Assembly (NCBI RefSeq): GCF_004310865.1
Contig: NZ_SIXI01000009.1
Location: forward strand, 33,987 to 97,986
Length of the DNA: 64,000 bases
Direction of reading: 5' to 3'
Source of the DNA: Aquabacterium lacunae
GTDB lineage: Bacteria; Pseudomonadota; Gammaproteobacteria; Burkholderiales; Burkholderiaceae_C
The notes under the pieces were generated by a model. The model worked only from the letters and a program-made list of their open reading frames with translations, made no database searches and had not been told where the DNA came from. Shown piece after piece: positions 26,712-36,250 of this stretch. Each line of letters begins with the position of its first letter. Position 1 is the stretch's first letter. The position numbers were made by a program, and so were the translations under genes.

Positions 26712-27955
26712 GGCGCCTCGGCATGTCTGGGCGACGCGGCCTTTGTGGGCTGCGTCATCGGCCATTGAAGCAACACCCGCTCATACTCAGCCAGGTAGGC
26801 CGCCTTGACGCGGGAAGGCTCGAACTGCTGAACCCATTGCAAAGCGGCCGCCTGCCGGGTCTGCCGCACCGGGGTGGGCGCAGCCAGCCACTCATCGACC
26901 ATGTCTGCGCCTTGCGCAGCCCATTGCTCGGGCGACTGTGCAGGGGTCAGAACCGGCAGGTACAGCGCATGGGGCCCTCCGATTTCGGTCATGGGCGCAT
27001 CCAGGCTGGTGACCACAGGCGCACCGCAGGCCATGGCTTCGATGATGGGCCACCCAAAGCCTTCGGCGAGGCTGGGAAACAGCATCGCCACACACCCCGA
27101 ATAGGCCGCTTCAAGCACTTCGGTGCTCACGCCCTGACAGAACAGCACACGCGCTTGTGGCGGCAAGCCCCCGATCAAGGTCTGGAGACGCTCGCACGGC
27201 TCAGGGCTGACCATGACCAAGGCCGGCATGCCCTGAGCCGCCGCATGACCGTCAGTGGGCGGATGACTGACCCAGCGCCGCACGAGTGCACCATACAGGC
27301 GGATGACGCCTTCGGTGTTCTTGTACCACTGGCCGCCACCGACATGCAGCAAGAACCGCCCAGGCGCCGGCAGGCCAGCTTCAAGCAAGCGAGCGCTCGC
27401 AGCTTTCACCGGCAGGGGCGCATACGCATGGTTCTGGCTGTTGTGGATCACGACCACCCGGTCGGCAGCAATGCCGGCATGGGTGACCAGGTCGGATCGG
27501 GTGCGATCGGAAATGGCGATGAAATGCTTGGCCTGGCGAAAACCTCGGCGAATGAATCGCTGGTACAGGCGGCCGGTCAGGCGCGTCGGGTTCTCGGGTA
27601 TCTGCCCCAGCGCCGAACGCAAGGCCAGCAGGTCATGGGCATGCACCAGATGTGGCCGATGGGCCACCAAGGGCACCCAGGGCCCCAAGGCCTGATCGCA
27701 GAACACGAACAAGCTGTCGGCTGGCGTTTGGGCCAGCTGGCGACGCACCCACCACGGGAAAATCAGGTACTGATCGACATAGCCCGCCCATTTCGCCAGC
27801 CGGGTGTGGGCAAACCAGCGATGCAACCCATCGCGAGGCGCCCAGACGCTGACGTGATGCCCACGATCAAGGCACGCCCGCTGGAGCATGCGCGCAAATC
27901 TGGGCATGCTCTGAGAGCGCATGAACTCTGGGTGGGTGAAAAAAACCAGCCTCAT
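26708..27955 (-). CDS. Glycosyltransferase, GT4-like (GT-B fold)
   Basis: This 415-residue GT-B enzyme has an N-terminal Rossmann-like domain (RLVFFTHPEFMRSQSMPRFA) and a membrane-proximal middle. The donor domain contains GRFLLHVGGGQWYKNTEGVIR and the E-x7-E motif in SLAEGFGWPIIEAMACGAPV. It is translationally coupled to the next glycosyltransferase, and the pair probably adds successive sugars to a surface polysaccharide. No good ribosome site precedes the ATG at 27955-27953. The upstream 180-bp gap (27956-28135) contains a weak TTTCACA inverted repeat but no clear promoter. Confidence 0.87.
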   Translation of the reverse strand: MRLVFFTHPEFMRSQSMPRFARMLQRACLDRGHHVSVWAPRDGLHRWFAHTRLAKWAGYVDQYLIFPWWVRRQLAQTPADSLFVFCDQALGPWVPLVAHRPHLVHAHDLLALRSALGQIPENPTRLTGRLYQRFIRRGFRQAKHFIAISDRTRSDLVTHAGIAADRVVVIHNSQNHAYAPLPVKAASARLLEAGLPAPGRFLLHVGGGQWYKNTEGVIRLYGALVRRWVSHPPTDGHAAAQGMPALVMVSPEPCERLQTLIGGLPPQARVLFCQGVSTEVLEAAYSGCVAMLFPSLAEGFGWPIIEAMACGAPVVTSLDAPMTEIGGPHALYLPVLTPAQSPEQWAAQGADMVDEWLAAPTPVRQTRQAAALQWVQQFEPSRVKAAYLAEYERVLLQWPMTQPTKAASPRHAEAP

Positions 27956-28135
27956 ACAGCCGCGTGCGGGTCCCTGATGTCCTCGATGTTTTCACAGGTG
28001 CCGCCATGTGAAAGGCACTCCTGGAACTTCTGTTTGTATTGTCGAGCACGTGAGCCGGTCGACGCACTCCCTCAAATGTGCGAAATGCATCGAGGTGTAT
28101 CCATGGCTGAGCCTCCAGAGGCCCGCGCCAGAAGT

Positions 28136-28771
28136 TCAATGAGACTTGACCCCCAGGCGGTCCAGCATGTCATCCACCAGCTCCAGGCGCAGCACCGGGT
28201 GGGTCAGGGCCATGCAGCGCTGGCGCAGTTCGGCCTTGATGGGCAGCAGCTCGCACCATCGGTTGGCCACCCAGCCGGCATCGTCCCAAAGATGGGGCTG
28301 GCGCCAAAGTTCGTCCATGCCGCGGCCTTCGGCGCTTTTCATGCTGCGGGCCACCTGCTCCAGCAAGCGCACCAGGTGCATCTGGTCGTCGGGCACGTGC
28401 GCCGGGGTGTCATCGGCCAGGGGCTCGGTCTCGGTGGCCACCCACAGGCCGTGGCCCAGGCGCTGGCTGGCCTTGACCCGAAAGCGCTGGCCGCCATGGC
28501 ACTCGATCTGCATCAGCCCCGCCTGCGGGCGATCAAACCGCGTGACCGTGGCCAGCGTGCCCACGTCGAAAAACACTTCGTTGCCCGATTGCGCCGTGCG
28601 CACTTCCTGGCCCTCGCTGAGGGTGACCACGCCAAAGGGCGTGCCTTCGCGGTGGCACCGGCCGATCAGGTCGAGGTAACGCACCTCGAAAATCTTCAGC
28701 GGCAGCACCCCGCCGGGGAACAGCACGGTCTGCAAAGGAAACAGCGGCAGGGGGGATGCGAACGGATCCAT
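28136..28771 (-). CDS. LON substrate-binding-domain protein
   Basis: This 211-residue protein consists only of the N-terminal domain of Lon protease. The diagnostic opening LPLFPLQTVLFPGGVLPLKIFE is present as a continuous motif region, followed by YLDLIGRCHREGTPFGVV and a helical C-terminus. There is no AAA+ or peptidase part. Stand-alone LonN proteins are common in proteobacteria and their role is not well established; substrate or adaptor binding is assumed. The ATG at 28771-28769 matches the family start. It diverges from the MFS gene across a 46-bp gap that must hold both promoters. Confidence 0.85.
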   Translation of the reverse strand: MDPFASPLPLFPLQTVLFPGGVLPLKIFEVRYLDLIGRCHREGTPFGVVTLSEGQEVRTAQSGNEVFFDVGTLATVTRFDRPQAGLMQIECHGGQRFRVKASQRLGHGLWVATETEPLADDTPAHVPDDQMHLVRLLEQVARSMKSAEGRGMDELWRQPHLWDDAGWVANRWCELLPIKAELRQRCMALTHPVLRLELVDDMLDRLGVKSH

Positions 28772-28817
28772 GGCCCCATTGTGCGCTCGGCCCGACGCCC
28801 TGTGGCACGATGCCGTG

Positions 28818-30107
28818 ATGGCTTCTGCACCTGCCCCCGGCCCTGCCCAGACCCTGTCCCCCTCGCGTGACACCGAAACCATCGGGCTGATCGGCCTCGC
28901 CCACGGCACCTCGCATTTCCACCACATGCTGCTGCCGCCCATGTTCCCGGTGTTCATCCGGGAATTCGGGCTCAGCTATGCCGAGCTGGGCCTGCTGATG
29001 ACGGTGTTCTTCACGCTGTCGGGCATCGGGCAGGCGCTGTCGGGCTTCCTGGTCGACCGCGTGGGCGCCCGGCCCGTGCTGTTCGCCGCCCTGGCCTGCT
29101 TCGTGGCGGCCTGTCTGGCCGCGGCCACCGCCACCGGCTACCCGGGCCTGATGCTGGCCGCCGTGCTGGCCGGCATCGGCAACGCGCCCTTCCACCCGGT
29201 CGATTTCAGCATCCTGAACCAGCGGGTCAGCCCCGCGCGTCTGGGCCACGCGTTTGCGGCGCATGGCATCAGCGGCAACCTGGGCTGGGCCTTGTCGCCG
29301 GTGTTCCTGATCGGCCTGCACCACGCAGTGGGTGACTGGCGCGGGGCCTATGTGGCGGCTGCCGGCATTGGCCTGAGCGTGATGGCCGTGCTGTGGTGGC
29401 GCCGCGCTGCCATTGCGCACACGCCGGTGCACCAGACGCCCGTGCCCCACGCGGCGCACACCGCGCCGCACGCCCAGCCAGCAGGCCCCGCCGAGCACCC
29501 GATGGCCTTCCTGGCATTGCCCTCGGTGTGGCTGTGCTTCTCGTTCTTCTTCTGGACCACGGCCGCGCTCAGCGCCATCCAGAGCTTTGCCAGCCCGGCG
29601 CTGCACCAGCTCTACGGGCTGCCACTGGCCAGCACGGCCTTCGTGGTCACGGGCTACATGGTCACCGGGGCCTGCGGCATGGTGGTGGGCGGCTTCCTGG
29701 TGCAGCGTGTGCAGCGGCTGGAGCGCACCATCGCACTGGCCATGGCCCTGTCGGTGCTGCTGCTGTTGCTGGTGGGCTCGGGCTGGCTGCCCGGCTGGAT
29801 GGCGGCCGTGGCCACCGCCGCTGCCGGCCTGGGCACGGGCCTGGCCGGCCCCTCGCGCGACATGCTGATCAAGCGCGCGGCCCCACCAGGTGCCACCGGC
29901 CGGGTGTACGGCACGGTGTATTCAGGCCTGGACCTGGGCTTTGCCGTGGCCTCACCCGCCTTCGGCTACCTCATGGACCACGCCCTGCACGCGCAAGTGT
30001 TCCAGGGCTCGGCGCTTGCCATGGGCCTGGGCATTGCCAGCGCGGCCCTGGTGGGGCTGCGCCTGCACCAGCAGACACAGCGCACCCGCGCAGGGGCCAC
30101 GGCATGA
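28818..30107 (+). CDS. MFS transporter, fosmidomycin-resistance-like
   Basis: This 429-residue major facilitator has twelve predicted membrane helices in two halves. It starts with GLIGLAHGTSHFHHMLLPPMFPVF, a hallmark of the Fsr-like subgroup, and carries the motif-A-like loop GFLVDRVGARPVLF between helices 2 and 3. The central loop is hydrophilic (Pro/His/Ala-rich, residues about 200-225). It probably exports a small toxic compound or metabolite; the substrate is unknown. The ATG at 28818 is preceded by an alternative GTG. Its stop overlaps the mtnN start in ATGA, so the two are co-translated. Confidence 0.85.
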   Translation: MASAPAPGPAQTLSPSRDTETIGLIGLAHGTSHFHHMLLPPMFPVFIREFGLSYAELGLLMTVFFTLSGIGQALSGFLVDRVGARPVLFAALACFVAACLAAATATGYPGLMLAAVLAGIGNAPFHPVDFSILNQRVSPARLGHAFAAHGISGNLGWALSPVFLIGLHHAVGDWRGAYVAAAGIGLSVMAVLWWRRAAIAHTPVHQTPVPHAAHTAPHAQPAGPAEHPMAFLALPSVWLCFSFFFWTTAALSAIQSFASPALHQLYGLPLASTAFVVTGYMVTGACGMVVGGFLVQRVQRLERTIALAMALSVLLLLLVGSGWLPGWMAAVATAAAGLGTGLAGPSRDMLIKRAAPPGATGRVYGTVYSGLDLGFAVASPAFGYLMDHALHAQVFQGSALAMGLGIASAALVGLRLHQQTQRTRAGATA

Positions 30108-30835
30108 GCACACGCCTGGGCATCATCGCCGCCATGCCGCAAGAGCTGCAGGCCTTCCTGCAGGCCATGCCCGACGAACACCTGCAACGCATCGGCGGCC
30201 GCGAGGTGTGGGTGGGTCACTGGCGCGGGCATGAGGTGGTGGCCGCACTGTCGGGCATCGGCAAGGTGGCCGCCAGCATCACGGCCACGCTGCTGATCGC
30301 TCGGTTCGGGGTTGGGCGCCTGCTGTTCACGGGGGTGGCCGGCGGCATCGGGCCCGGGGTGGCCGTGGGTGACATCGTGGTGGCCACCGAGCTGCTGCAA
30401 CACGACATGGACGCCTCGCCCCTGTTCCCGCGCCACGAACTGCCCGGCCGCGGCATCAGCCGCATCGCCACCAGCCCGGCGCTGACCCACGCGCTGCAAC
30501 AGGCCGCGCAGCACACCCTGGGCGTGACGCAGGGTCAGCGCGTGCACACCGGCCTGATCGTCAGCGGTGACCGCTTCGTCTCCAGCCGGGCCGAGGTGCA
30601 GGCGCTGCAAGCCGAGTTGCCCGACGCCCTGGCGGTGGAAATGGAAGGCGCCGCGATCGCCCAGGTGTGCCTGGACTTCGGGGTGCCCTTTGGCGTGGTG
30701 CGCAGCATTTCCGACCGGGCAGACGACGACGCCCACGTGGACTTCCTGCAGTTCGTGGCCGAGGTGGCCAGCCCCCATGCGGTGGCCATGGTCGATTCGG
30801 TGCTGCAACACCTGTCACCGACGGACACGATCTGA
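30104..30835 (+). CDS. mtnN: 5'-methylthioadenosine/S-adenosylhomocysteine nucleosidase
   Basis: This 243-residue nucleosidase cleaves MTA and SAH to adenine plus the thioribose product. It acts in methionine salvage, the activated methyl cycle and, via ribosylhomocysteine, AI-2 precursor formation. Key motifs are GIIAAMPQELQAF (catalytic Glu), FTGVAGGIGPGVAVGDIVV, the ALAVEMEGAAIAQVC ribose-binding Met-Glu pair, and VRSISDRADDDA carrying the catalytic Asp. Length is normal. It overlaps the MFS gene by four bases. MTA is a by-product of polyamine synthesis, so its presence near polyamine genes is reasonable, although it is not in the same operon. Confidence 0.93.
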   Translation: MSTRLGIIAAMPQELQAFLQAMPDEHLQRIGGREVWVGHWRGHEVVAALSGIGKVAASITATLLIARFGVGRLLFTGVAGGIGPGVAVGDIVVATELLQHDMDASPLFPRHELPGRGISRIATSPALTHALQQAAQHTLGVTQGQRVHTGLIVSGDRFVSSRAEVQALQAELPDALAVEMEGAAIAQVCLDFGVPFGVVRSISDRADDDAHVDFLQFVAEVASPHAVAMVDSVLQHLSPTDTI

Positions 30836-30913
30836 GGTTCGCCCCAGGGTGACGCGAGGCGTGGCATGGCCTACATTGCGGGCCACAACGTCACCACCAT
30901 GACAGGAGAGCCC

Positions 30914-31663
30914 ATGTCTGCCTTGAACCTGCTCGCTGCACGCCGCACACCCTGGCTGGCGGTGGCCAGCGCACTGACCACGCTCGTGATGGGCGGGCTG
31001 AGCCCTGCCGCCTGGGCCCAGACCCAGGCCCCTGCGGAGCCCACCGGCAGCGCCCTCACCACCTACCAGGTCGTGGGCCAGGACTTCCGCAAGTGCGCCT
31101 TCCCCTTTTGCGGCGGGTATTACGTCAAGGCCGTGAACCAGGCGCTGACCCGCTGCGCCGACGGCAAGTGGGCCACGCGCTGCCATGCGGTCACGCTCGA
31201 CACCGCAGCCCTGGGCTGGAGCGTCGACCAGCAAGCCAGCTTCAATGAGCCCTGGGGCCAGGGCCAGGCCCTGGTGCAAGGCCAGTTGGCGCTCACGGAG
31301 GTGCAGGGCGTGAAAGCCAATGTGCTGACCGTGAGCAGTGCCTGGCAGGGCCAGGTCGGCAAACAGGCCAAGGGCAGCGTCTACAGCGTGCGCGACACCG
31401 GCATCCGGTGCATCGTGGCGCCGTGCCCCTCGCTGGAGGCCCGCCTGCTCAACAGCCGCAAAGCCCCCTTCAACACCGAGCTGAACCTGAGTGCATCAGG
31501 CGCCACCGACGAACAAGTGGCCGCCTCTGGTCCGGCCCTGGGCGCCACCGGCGTGCTGGTGGCCGGCACCGTGGCACCCACCACCACGAGCACCTTCGAC
31601 GGACGCACGGTGAAGGTGAACCAGCTGGTCGCCACAGAGTTCTACCTGCCTGCCAAGCCCTGA
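30914..31663 (+). CDS. Secreted DUF6748-like protein
   Basis: This 249-residue protein has an N-terminal signal peptide ending near AAWAQ (about residue 35). The mature part has two Cys-pair motifs, RKCAFPFCGGYYVKAVN and IRCIVAPCPSLEARLLN, with a pattern that recalls DUF6748 proteins. The repeated Cys-x4-Cys spacing suggests disulfides or metal binding in the periplasm or outside the cell. AGGAGAG precedes the ATG at 30914. No function is known for the family. It lies 78 bp after mtnN, with a plausible separate promoter not clearly visible. Confidence 0.7.
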   Translation: MSALNLLAARRTPWLAVASALTTLVMGGLSPAAWAQTQAPAEPTGSALTTYQVVGQDFRKCAFPFCGGYYVKAVNQALTRCADGKWATRCHAVTLDTAALGWSVDQQASFNEPWGQGQALVQGQLALTEVQGVKANVLTVSSAWQGQVGKQAKGSVYSVRDTGIRCIVAPCPSLEARLLNSRKAPFNTELNLSASGATDEQVAASGPALGATGVLVAGTVAPTTTSTFDGRTVKVNQLVATEFYLPAKP

Positions 31664-31757
31664 GCGCGGCACGCGACGTCGGTTCATTGAGGGCGGCAGC
31701 CCGCTGTCGCGCCCGCGCTCTGGACGCGTCTGGTGGCCCATGCCATGATGGCTTCAC

Positions 31758-33092
31758 ATGAGCACTGCCCTGCCTGCGGCCGCCTCCGGGCCGGCTGCCT
31801 CCTCCCAGGCGCCGGGTGCCCTGGAGCACACCGGTTCGTACTACGCCGCCTCGGCGCTGCCCCAGCCTGAGCGCCCACCGCTGCAGGGTGCGCACAGTGC
31901 CGATGTGTGCGTGGTGGGGGCGGGCTACACCGGCCTGTCGGCGGCGCTGCACCTGGCCGAGCGCGGCCTGAAGGTGGTGGTGCTGGAAGCCGCCCGCGTG
32001 GGCTGGGGCGCCTCCGGCCGCAATGGCGGCCAGCTGGTGCACAGCTACTCCCGTGACCTCGACGTCATCGAGGCTCGCCATGGCGCCCACACGGCCCGCG
32101 CGCTGGGCAGCATGGCCTTCGAAGGCGCACGCGTCATCCAAGAACGCATCGCTCAATACGGCATCGACTGCCACTTCAAGCCGGGCGGCGTGTTCGCCGC
32201 GCTCAACAGCCGGCAAGTGCGACAGCTCGAGCACCACAAGGCCCTGTGGGAGCGCTTTGGCCACACCCAGCTGCGCCTGCTCGATGCCACCGAAAGCCGT
32301 GGCATCGTGGGCACCGAACGCTATCTGGCCACCCTGGTCGACGACAGCGCCGGGCACATCCACCCCCTGCGCCTGGCCCAGGGCGAGGCCATGGCCCTGG
32401 AAAGCCTGGGCGGCATCATCCACGAACACAGCGCCGCACTGCGCATCGACCGGGGCGACCCCGCCACCGTGCACACGGCCCAGGGCCAGGTGCGCGCCCG
32501 CTTCGTGGTGCTGGCCGGCAACGCCTACCTGGGCTCGCTCGAACCGCAACTGGCCAGCAAGTCCATGCCTTGCGGCACGCAGGTGGTGGCCACCGAACCC
32601 CTGGGCGAACGCTGGCGCGACATCCTGCCGCACGACCACTGCGTGGAAGACAGCAACTTCCTGCTCGACTACTTCCGCCTGAGCGCCGACAAACGCCTGC
32701 TGTACGGTGGCGACGTGGTCTATGGCGCGCGCGAGCCCGCCCACATCGAGCAGGTGATCCGGCCCAAGCTCGAGAAGACCTTCCCGCAGCTCAAGGGCGT
32801 GCGCATCGATTTCGCGTGGACGGGCAACTTCCTGCTCACCCTGTCGCGCCTGCCGCAGATGGGCCGCCTGGCCCCCAACCTGTACTACTCGCAGGGCTGC
32901 TCGGGCCACGGCGTCACCTTCACCCACCTGGCCGGCCGCCTGCTGAGCGAAGCCATCCATGGGCAGGCCACCCGCTTCGACGCCTTTGCCCAGCTGCCCC
33001 ACCTGCCCTTCCCTGGCGGGCGTCTGCTGCGCGTGCCCCTCACGGCCCTGGGCGCCTGGTACTACGACCTGCGCGACAAGCTGGCCATCTGA
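31758..33092 (+). CDS. puuB: FAD-dependent amine oxidase, gamma-glutamylputrescine oxidase-like
   Basis: This 444-residue DAO-type flavoenzyme has an FAD dinucleotide-binding motif at VVGAGYTGLSAALHLAERG (GxGxxG at residues 54-59). The GWGASGRNGGQLVHSYSRD motif is typical of PuuB/OrdL oxidases, and the flavin-binding C-terminus is LYYSQGCSGHGVTFTHLAGR. It probably oxidises gamma-glutamylputrescine to the aldehyde, the step after PuuA. PuuA, PuuD and the putrescine importer are encoded 24 kb away on the other strand. The ATG at 31758 lacks a strong ribosome site. Another OrdL-like oxidase with a different amine substrate is possible. Confidence 0.82.
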   Translation: MSTALPAAASGPAASSQAPGALEHTGSYYAASALPQPERPPLQGAHSADVCVVGAGYTGLSAALHLAERGLKVVVLEAARVGWGASGRNGGQLVHSYSRDLDVIEARHGAHTARALGSMAFEGARVIQERIAQYGIDCHFKPGGVFAALNSRQVRQLEHHKALWERFGHTQLRLLDATESRGIVGTERYLATLVDDSAGHIHPLRLAQGEAMALESLGGIIHEHSAALRIDRGDPATVHTAQGQVRARFVVLAGNAYLGSLEPQLASKSMPCGTQVVATEPLGERWRDILPHDHCVEDSNFLLDYFRLSADKRLLYGGDVVYGAREPAHIEQVIRPKLEKTFPQLKGVRIDFAWTGNFLLTLSRLPQMGRLAPNLYYSQGCSGHGVTFTHLAGRLLSEAIHGQATRFDAFAQLPHLPFPGGRLLRVPLTALGAWYYDLRDKLAI

Positions 33093-33335
33093 GGGCCCGA
33101 CACGCCTCATGCCGTGGCGACGCCCGTGGGCCACCGCCCTCGGGGCCGCCCCTTAAGCGGTCTCCCGACCTCGGGTCAGCCCGCCCCTGCCGCCCTTCAA
33201 ACGCGGGGGGAAGGGGCCGTGAATACGTCACGAACCCAGGGCGGCACCGCCTGGCCCTGCGGGTTGGCCCACCCCTGCCACACGCCTCTCAAGCGCACCA
33301 TGACCTCACCGCAACTCGCTTTGAAAGGTGACCGC

Positions 33336-33488
33336 ATGAACCCCCAACTGAACGCCCAACCCCTGCAACTGTCGCAACACTGCATGCACGCCGGCGGCTG
33401 GGAAAAGCTCGGCTGGCAGACCCAGGGCGTTGAGCTGGACGACGACATCGAGTCCACCGGTCAGGACGATGGCGACACCACCCGCTGA
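33336..33488 (+). CDS. Small hypothetical protein (50 residues)
   Basis: A 50-codon frame starts at ATG 33336, preceded by AAAGGTG six bases away. The product is hydrophilic and acidic at its C-terminus (ELDDDIESTGQDDGD), with one Cys and no membrane segment. I recognise no family. It stands between puuB and gshA, 243 bp and 147 bp from each, with the flanking spacers holding no other feature I can identify. The ribosome-binding site and composition make it plausible, but it may not be expressed. Confidence 0.4.
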   Translation: MNPQLNAQPLQLSQHCMHAGGWEKLGWQTQGVELDDDIESTGQDDGDTTR

Positions 33489-33635
33489 GTCCCAGGTCTG
33501 CACACGCGTTTTTCAGGTTTTGTCAAACGCCCGAACCCAAGCCCCTGTGCACGGGGCACCCTGACAACCGTCACCACACAAGCCGTCTGCTTCTGGTAAG
33601 TTTCGCCCCTCAGCGAACGGGACAGGAGACAGGGT

Positions 33636-35153
33636 TTGATCGACGCCAGCACCTTGCGCGGCATGCAGCGCGGCCTTGAAAAAGAAAGCCTGCGCGTGCT
33701 GCCCGACGGCCGCTATGCGCTGACCCCGCATCCGGCCGCGCTGGGCTCGGCGCTGACGCACCCGCACATCACGACCGACTTCAGCGAATCGCAGCTGGAG
33801 CTGGTCACAGGCGTGCATGCCCGCGCCGAAGACGCGCTGGCCGAACTGCAGGCCATCCACCAGTACACCTTCCAGCACATTGGCGACGAGCTGATGTGGG
33901 TGTCGTCCATGCCCGGGCAGCTGCCCGCCGACGCCAGCATCCCGCTGGGCCAGTACGGCCACGCCAATGTGGGGCAGGCCAAGACCATCTACCGCCGCGG
34001 CCTGGCCAACCGGTACGGCCCGCGCATGCAGACCATCTCCGGCATCCACTACAACTGGTCGCTGCCAGGCTGCAGCAACGCCGACTACTTCGGCCTGATC
34101 CGCAACTTCCGGCGCCACAGCTTCGTGCTGCTGATGCTGTTCGGTGCCTCGCCAGCGGTTGACGCCGCTTTCGTGGAAGGCCTGGACCACGGCCTGCAGC
34201 GCCTGAGCCACGACACCTTTTACCTGCCACACGCCACCTCGCTGCGCATGGGCCGGCTGGGCTACCAGAGCGACGCCCAGACCGCCCTGTGCGTGAGCTA
34301 CAACTGCCTGGACAGCTATGGCCACTCGCTGCAAGGGGCACTGACCGGCTCGCACGCGCCCTACGAAGCCATCGGCATCCGCGATGCGAACGGCGTCTAC
34401 CAACAACTAAGCACCTCGTTGCTGCAGATCGAAAACGAGTTCTACGGCACCATCCGGCCCAAGCGCGTGATCTTCCAGGGCGAGCGCCCCCTGCACGCCC
34501 TGCGCGAACGCGGCGTGGAGTACGTCGAGGTGCGCTGCATGGACCTCAACCCCTTCCTGCCAGAAGGCATCGACGCGCCCACCGTGCGCCTGCTCGACAC
34601 CTTCCTGCTGCACTGCCTGCACAGCGCCAGCCCGCCCGACACCCCGGAAGAGATCGCCGAGCTGTCGCGCAACCAGCACCTCACGGCCTCCCGCGGGCGC
34701 GAGCCTGGCCTGATGCTGGAGCGCCGTGGCCAGCAGGTGCCGCTGACCGACTGGGCGCTGGAAGTGCTGCAGGGCTGCCAGCCGCACGCACAGGCGCTCG
34801 ACCAGGCCCTCGGTGGCACCGCCCATGCCGAGGCGCTGCAGCAGGCCATCGCCCACCTGCAATCGCCTGACAGCCTGCCCTCGGCCCGTGTGCTGCAGGC
34901 CCTGGCCGCACATGGGCACAGCCACCGCGCCTTCACCCTGGCGCAATCGCAGGCCACGCGTGAAGCCACGCGGGCCCTGCCGGTGGGCCCCGAGCGCGCA
35001 CAGCAACTCGCCACACTGGGCCAGCAGGCCGAGGCCTCGCATGCCGAGCAGGCCCGCATCGAAGCCCACGACAGCCTGCCCTTCGAGCAGTACCGGCAGG
35101 CCTACCTGGACGTGCGCCGGCTGGGCCTGCCCGGCAAGGCCAGCTGCGACTGA
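33636..35153 (+). CDS. gshA: Glutamate-cysteine ligase
   Basis: This 505-residue enzyme makes gamma-glutamylcysteine, the first and rate-limiting step of glutathione synthesis. The N-terminus LRGMQRGLEKESLRVLPDGRYA is the proteobacterial GshA type, with further motifs ITTDFSESQLELVTG, GISGIHYNWSLP-like TISGIHYNWSLP, and YVEVRCMDLNPF. The start is TTG at 33636, supported by GGAG seven bases upstream; no ATG gives a full N-terminus. Glutathione is the substrate carrier for the persulfide dioxygenase at 19423-20292, linking it functionally, though not by operon. Confidence 0.93.
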   Translation: MIDASTLRGMQRGLEKESLRVLPDGRYALTPHPAALGSALTHPHITTDFSESQLELVTGVHARAEDALAELQAIHQYTFQHIGDELMWVSSMPGQLPADASIPLGQYGHANVGQAKTIYRRGLANRYGPRMQTISGIHYNWSLPGCSNADYFGLIRNFRRHSFVLLMLFGASPAVDAAFVEGLDHGLQRLSHDTFYLPHATSLRMGRLGYQSDAQTALCVSYNCLDSYGHSLQGALTGSHAPYEAIGIRDANGVYQQLSTSLLQIENEFYGTIRPKRVIFQGERPLHALRERGVEYVEVRCMDLNPFLPEGIDAPTVRLLDTFLLHCLHSASPPDTPEEIAELSRNQHLTASRGREPGLMLERRGQQVPLTDWALEVLQGCQPHAQALDQALGGTAHAEALQQAIAHLQSPDSLPSARVLQALAAHGHSHRAFTLAQSQATREATRALPVGPERAQQLATLGQQAEASHAEQARIEAHDSLPFEQYRQAYLDVRRLGLPGKASCD

Positions 35154-35201
35154 CCCCATCACCGACACCTGAAGCGGCCACCCGCCCACTGGAGGACGCC
35201 C

Positions 35202-36008
35202 ATGAGCCCCAAGCGCCAACCCACCTGGTTCCTCTCGCATGGCGGCGGCCCCTGGCCCTACATGGACGGCCCGTTCCGCCACCACTTCGGCCCGCTGGAA
35301 GCGGCCTTGCAGGCCATGCCCGGCCAGCTGCCCGAGCCCCCCAAGGCCGTGCTGATGGTCTCGGGCCATTGGGAGACGCCAGGCGGCTTCGAAGTGATGT
35401 CCAGCCCGCAGCCTGGCATGGTCTACGACTACGGCGGCTTTCCGGCCCACACCTACAGCGTGGTCTACCCGGCCCCAGGCTCGCCTGAACTGGCCGCGCG
35501 CGTGCAGCAGTTGCTGGCCGAGGCCAACCTGCCGTGCTCGCCCAACCCGGCCCAGGGCTTCGACCATGGCGCCTTCGTGCCCATGGCCGTGATGTACCCG
35601 CAGGCGCAGGTGCCCATGGTGCAGCTCAGCCTGCAACTGGGCGAGCAGGCCGACGTGCACCTGGCCCTGGGCCGCGCCCTGGCCCCCCTGCGCGACGAGG
35701 GCGTGCTCATCATCGGCAGCGGGCTGAGTTACCACAACCTGCGCATGTTCGGGCCCGAGGGCGCACGCCCCTCACAGCAGTTCGATGCCTGGTTGCAGGC
35801 CACCCTGGCCCTGAGCGGCACGGCCCGCAGCGACGCCTTGCTGCGCTGGACCGAGGCCCCCTCAGCCCGCCAGGCCCACCCGCGCGCCGAACACCTGATC
35901 CCGCTGATGGTGGCCGTGGGCGCCGCAGAGCACGACACCGCCACCTGCCCCTACCACCAGACCGACTTCTTCGGTGGGCTGACGGTGTCCAGCTTCCGGC
36001 TGGGTTGA
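35202..36008 (+). CDS. DODA-type extradiol aromatic ring-opening dioxygenase family (YgiD-like)
   Basis: This 268-residue LigB-superfamily protein has metal ligands suggested by FLSHGGGP (His13), VSGHWETPG and FDHGAFVPMAVMYP, with IIGSGLSYHNLR near residue 175. Family members open dihydroxylated aromatic rings such as DOPA. The bacterial YgiD branch often has no confirmed physiological substrate. GGAGGACGCCC precedes the ATG. It follows gshA by 48 bp on the same strand and may be co-transcribed with it. Confidence 0.85.
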   Translation: MSPKRQPTWFLSHGGGPWPYMDGPFRHHFGPLEAALQAMPGQLPEPPKAVLMVSGHWETPGGFEVMSSPQPGMVYDYGGFPAHTYSVVYPAPGSPELAARVQQLLAEANLPCSPNPAQGFDHGAFVPMAVMYPQAQVPMVQLSLQLGEQADVHLALGRALAPLRDEGVLIIGSGLSYHNLRMFGPEGARPSQQFDAWLQATLALSGTARSDALLRWTEAPSARQAHPRAEHLIPLMVAVGAAEHDTATCPYHQTDFFGGLTVSSFRLG

Positions 36009-36250
36009 ACCGTTCAGGCTTGACCTGGCTCAGCCCCAGGCCGCCCCGCTGTGCAGGCCCTGCCGGGCCGCGCTAAACTGAGTTCATGCCCGTGGTGGCC
36101 CCAGCACCGGCCCCCAGTTCCCTGTCCAGCGGTCTCGATCGCCCACCCCGACGCCAGGCCTGAGCTGGCCCCCCGGCTGCCTCCGGCCCGCAGCACCCGG
36201 CCTCGACCGACATGCCCTGCTGCATTCCTCTTGCACCCAGGAACCCTCCC

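Noticed and set aside
27956..28135. TTTCACA inverted repeat between the LonN-domain gene and the glycosyltransferases as an operator or terminator
   Set aside because: The arms are only 7 bases with a 10-base loop, with no T-run or adjacent promoter elements, so it is not distinguishable from chance.
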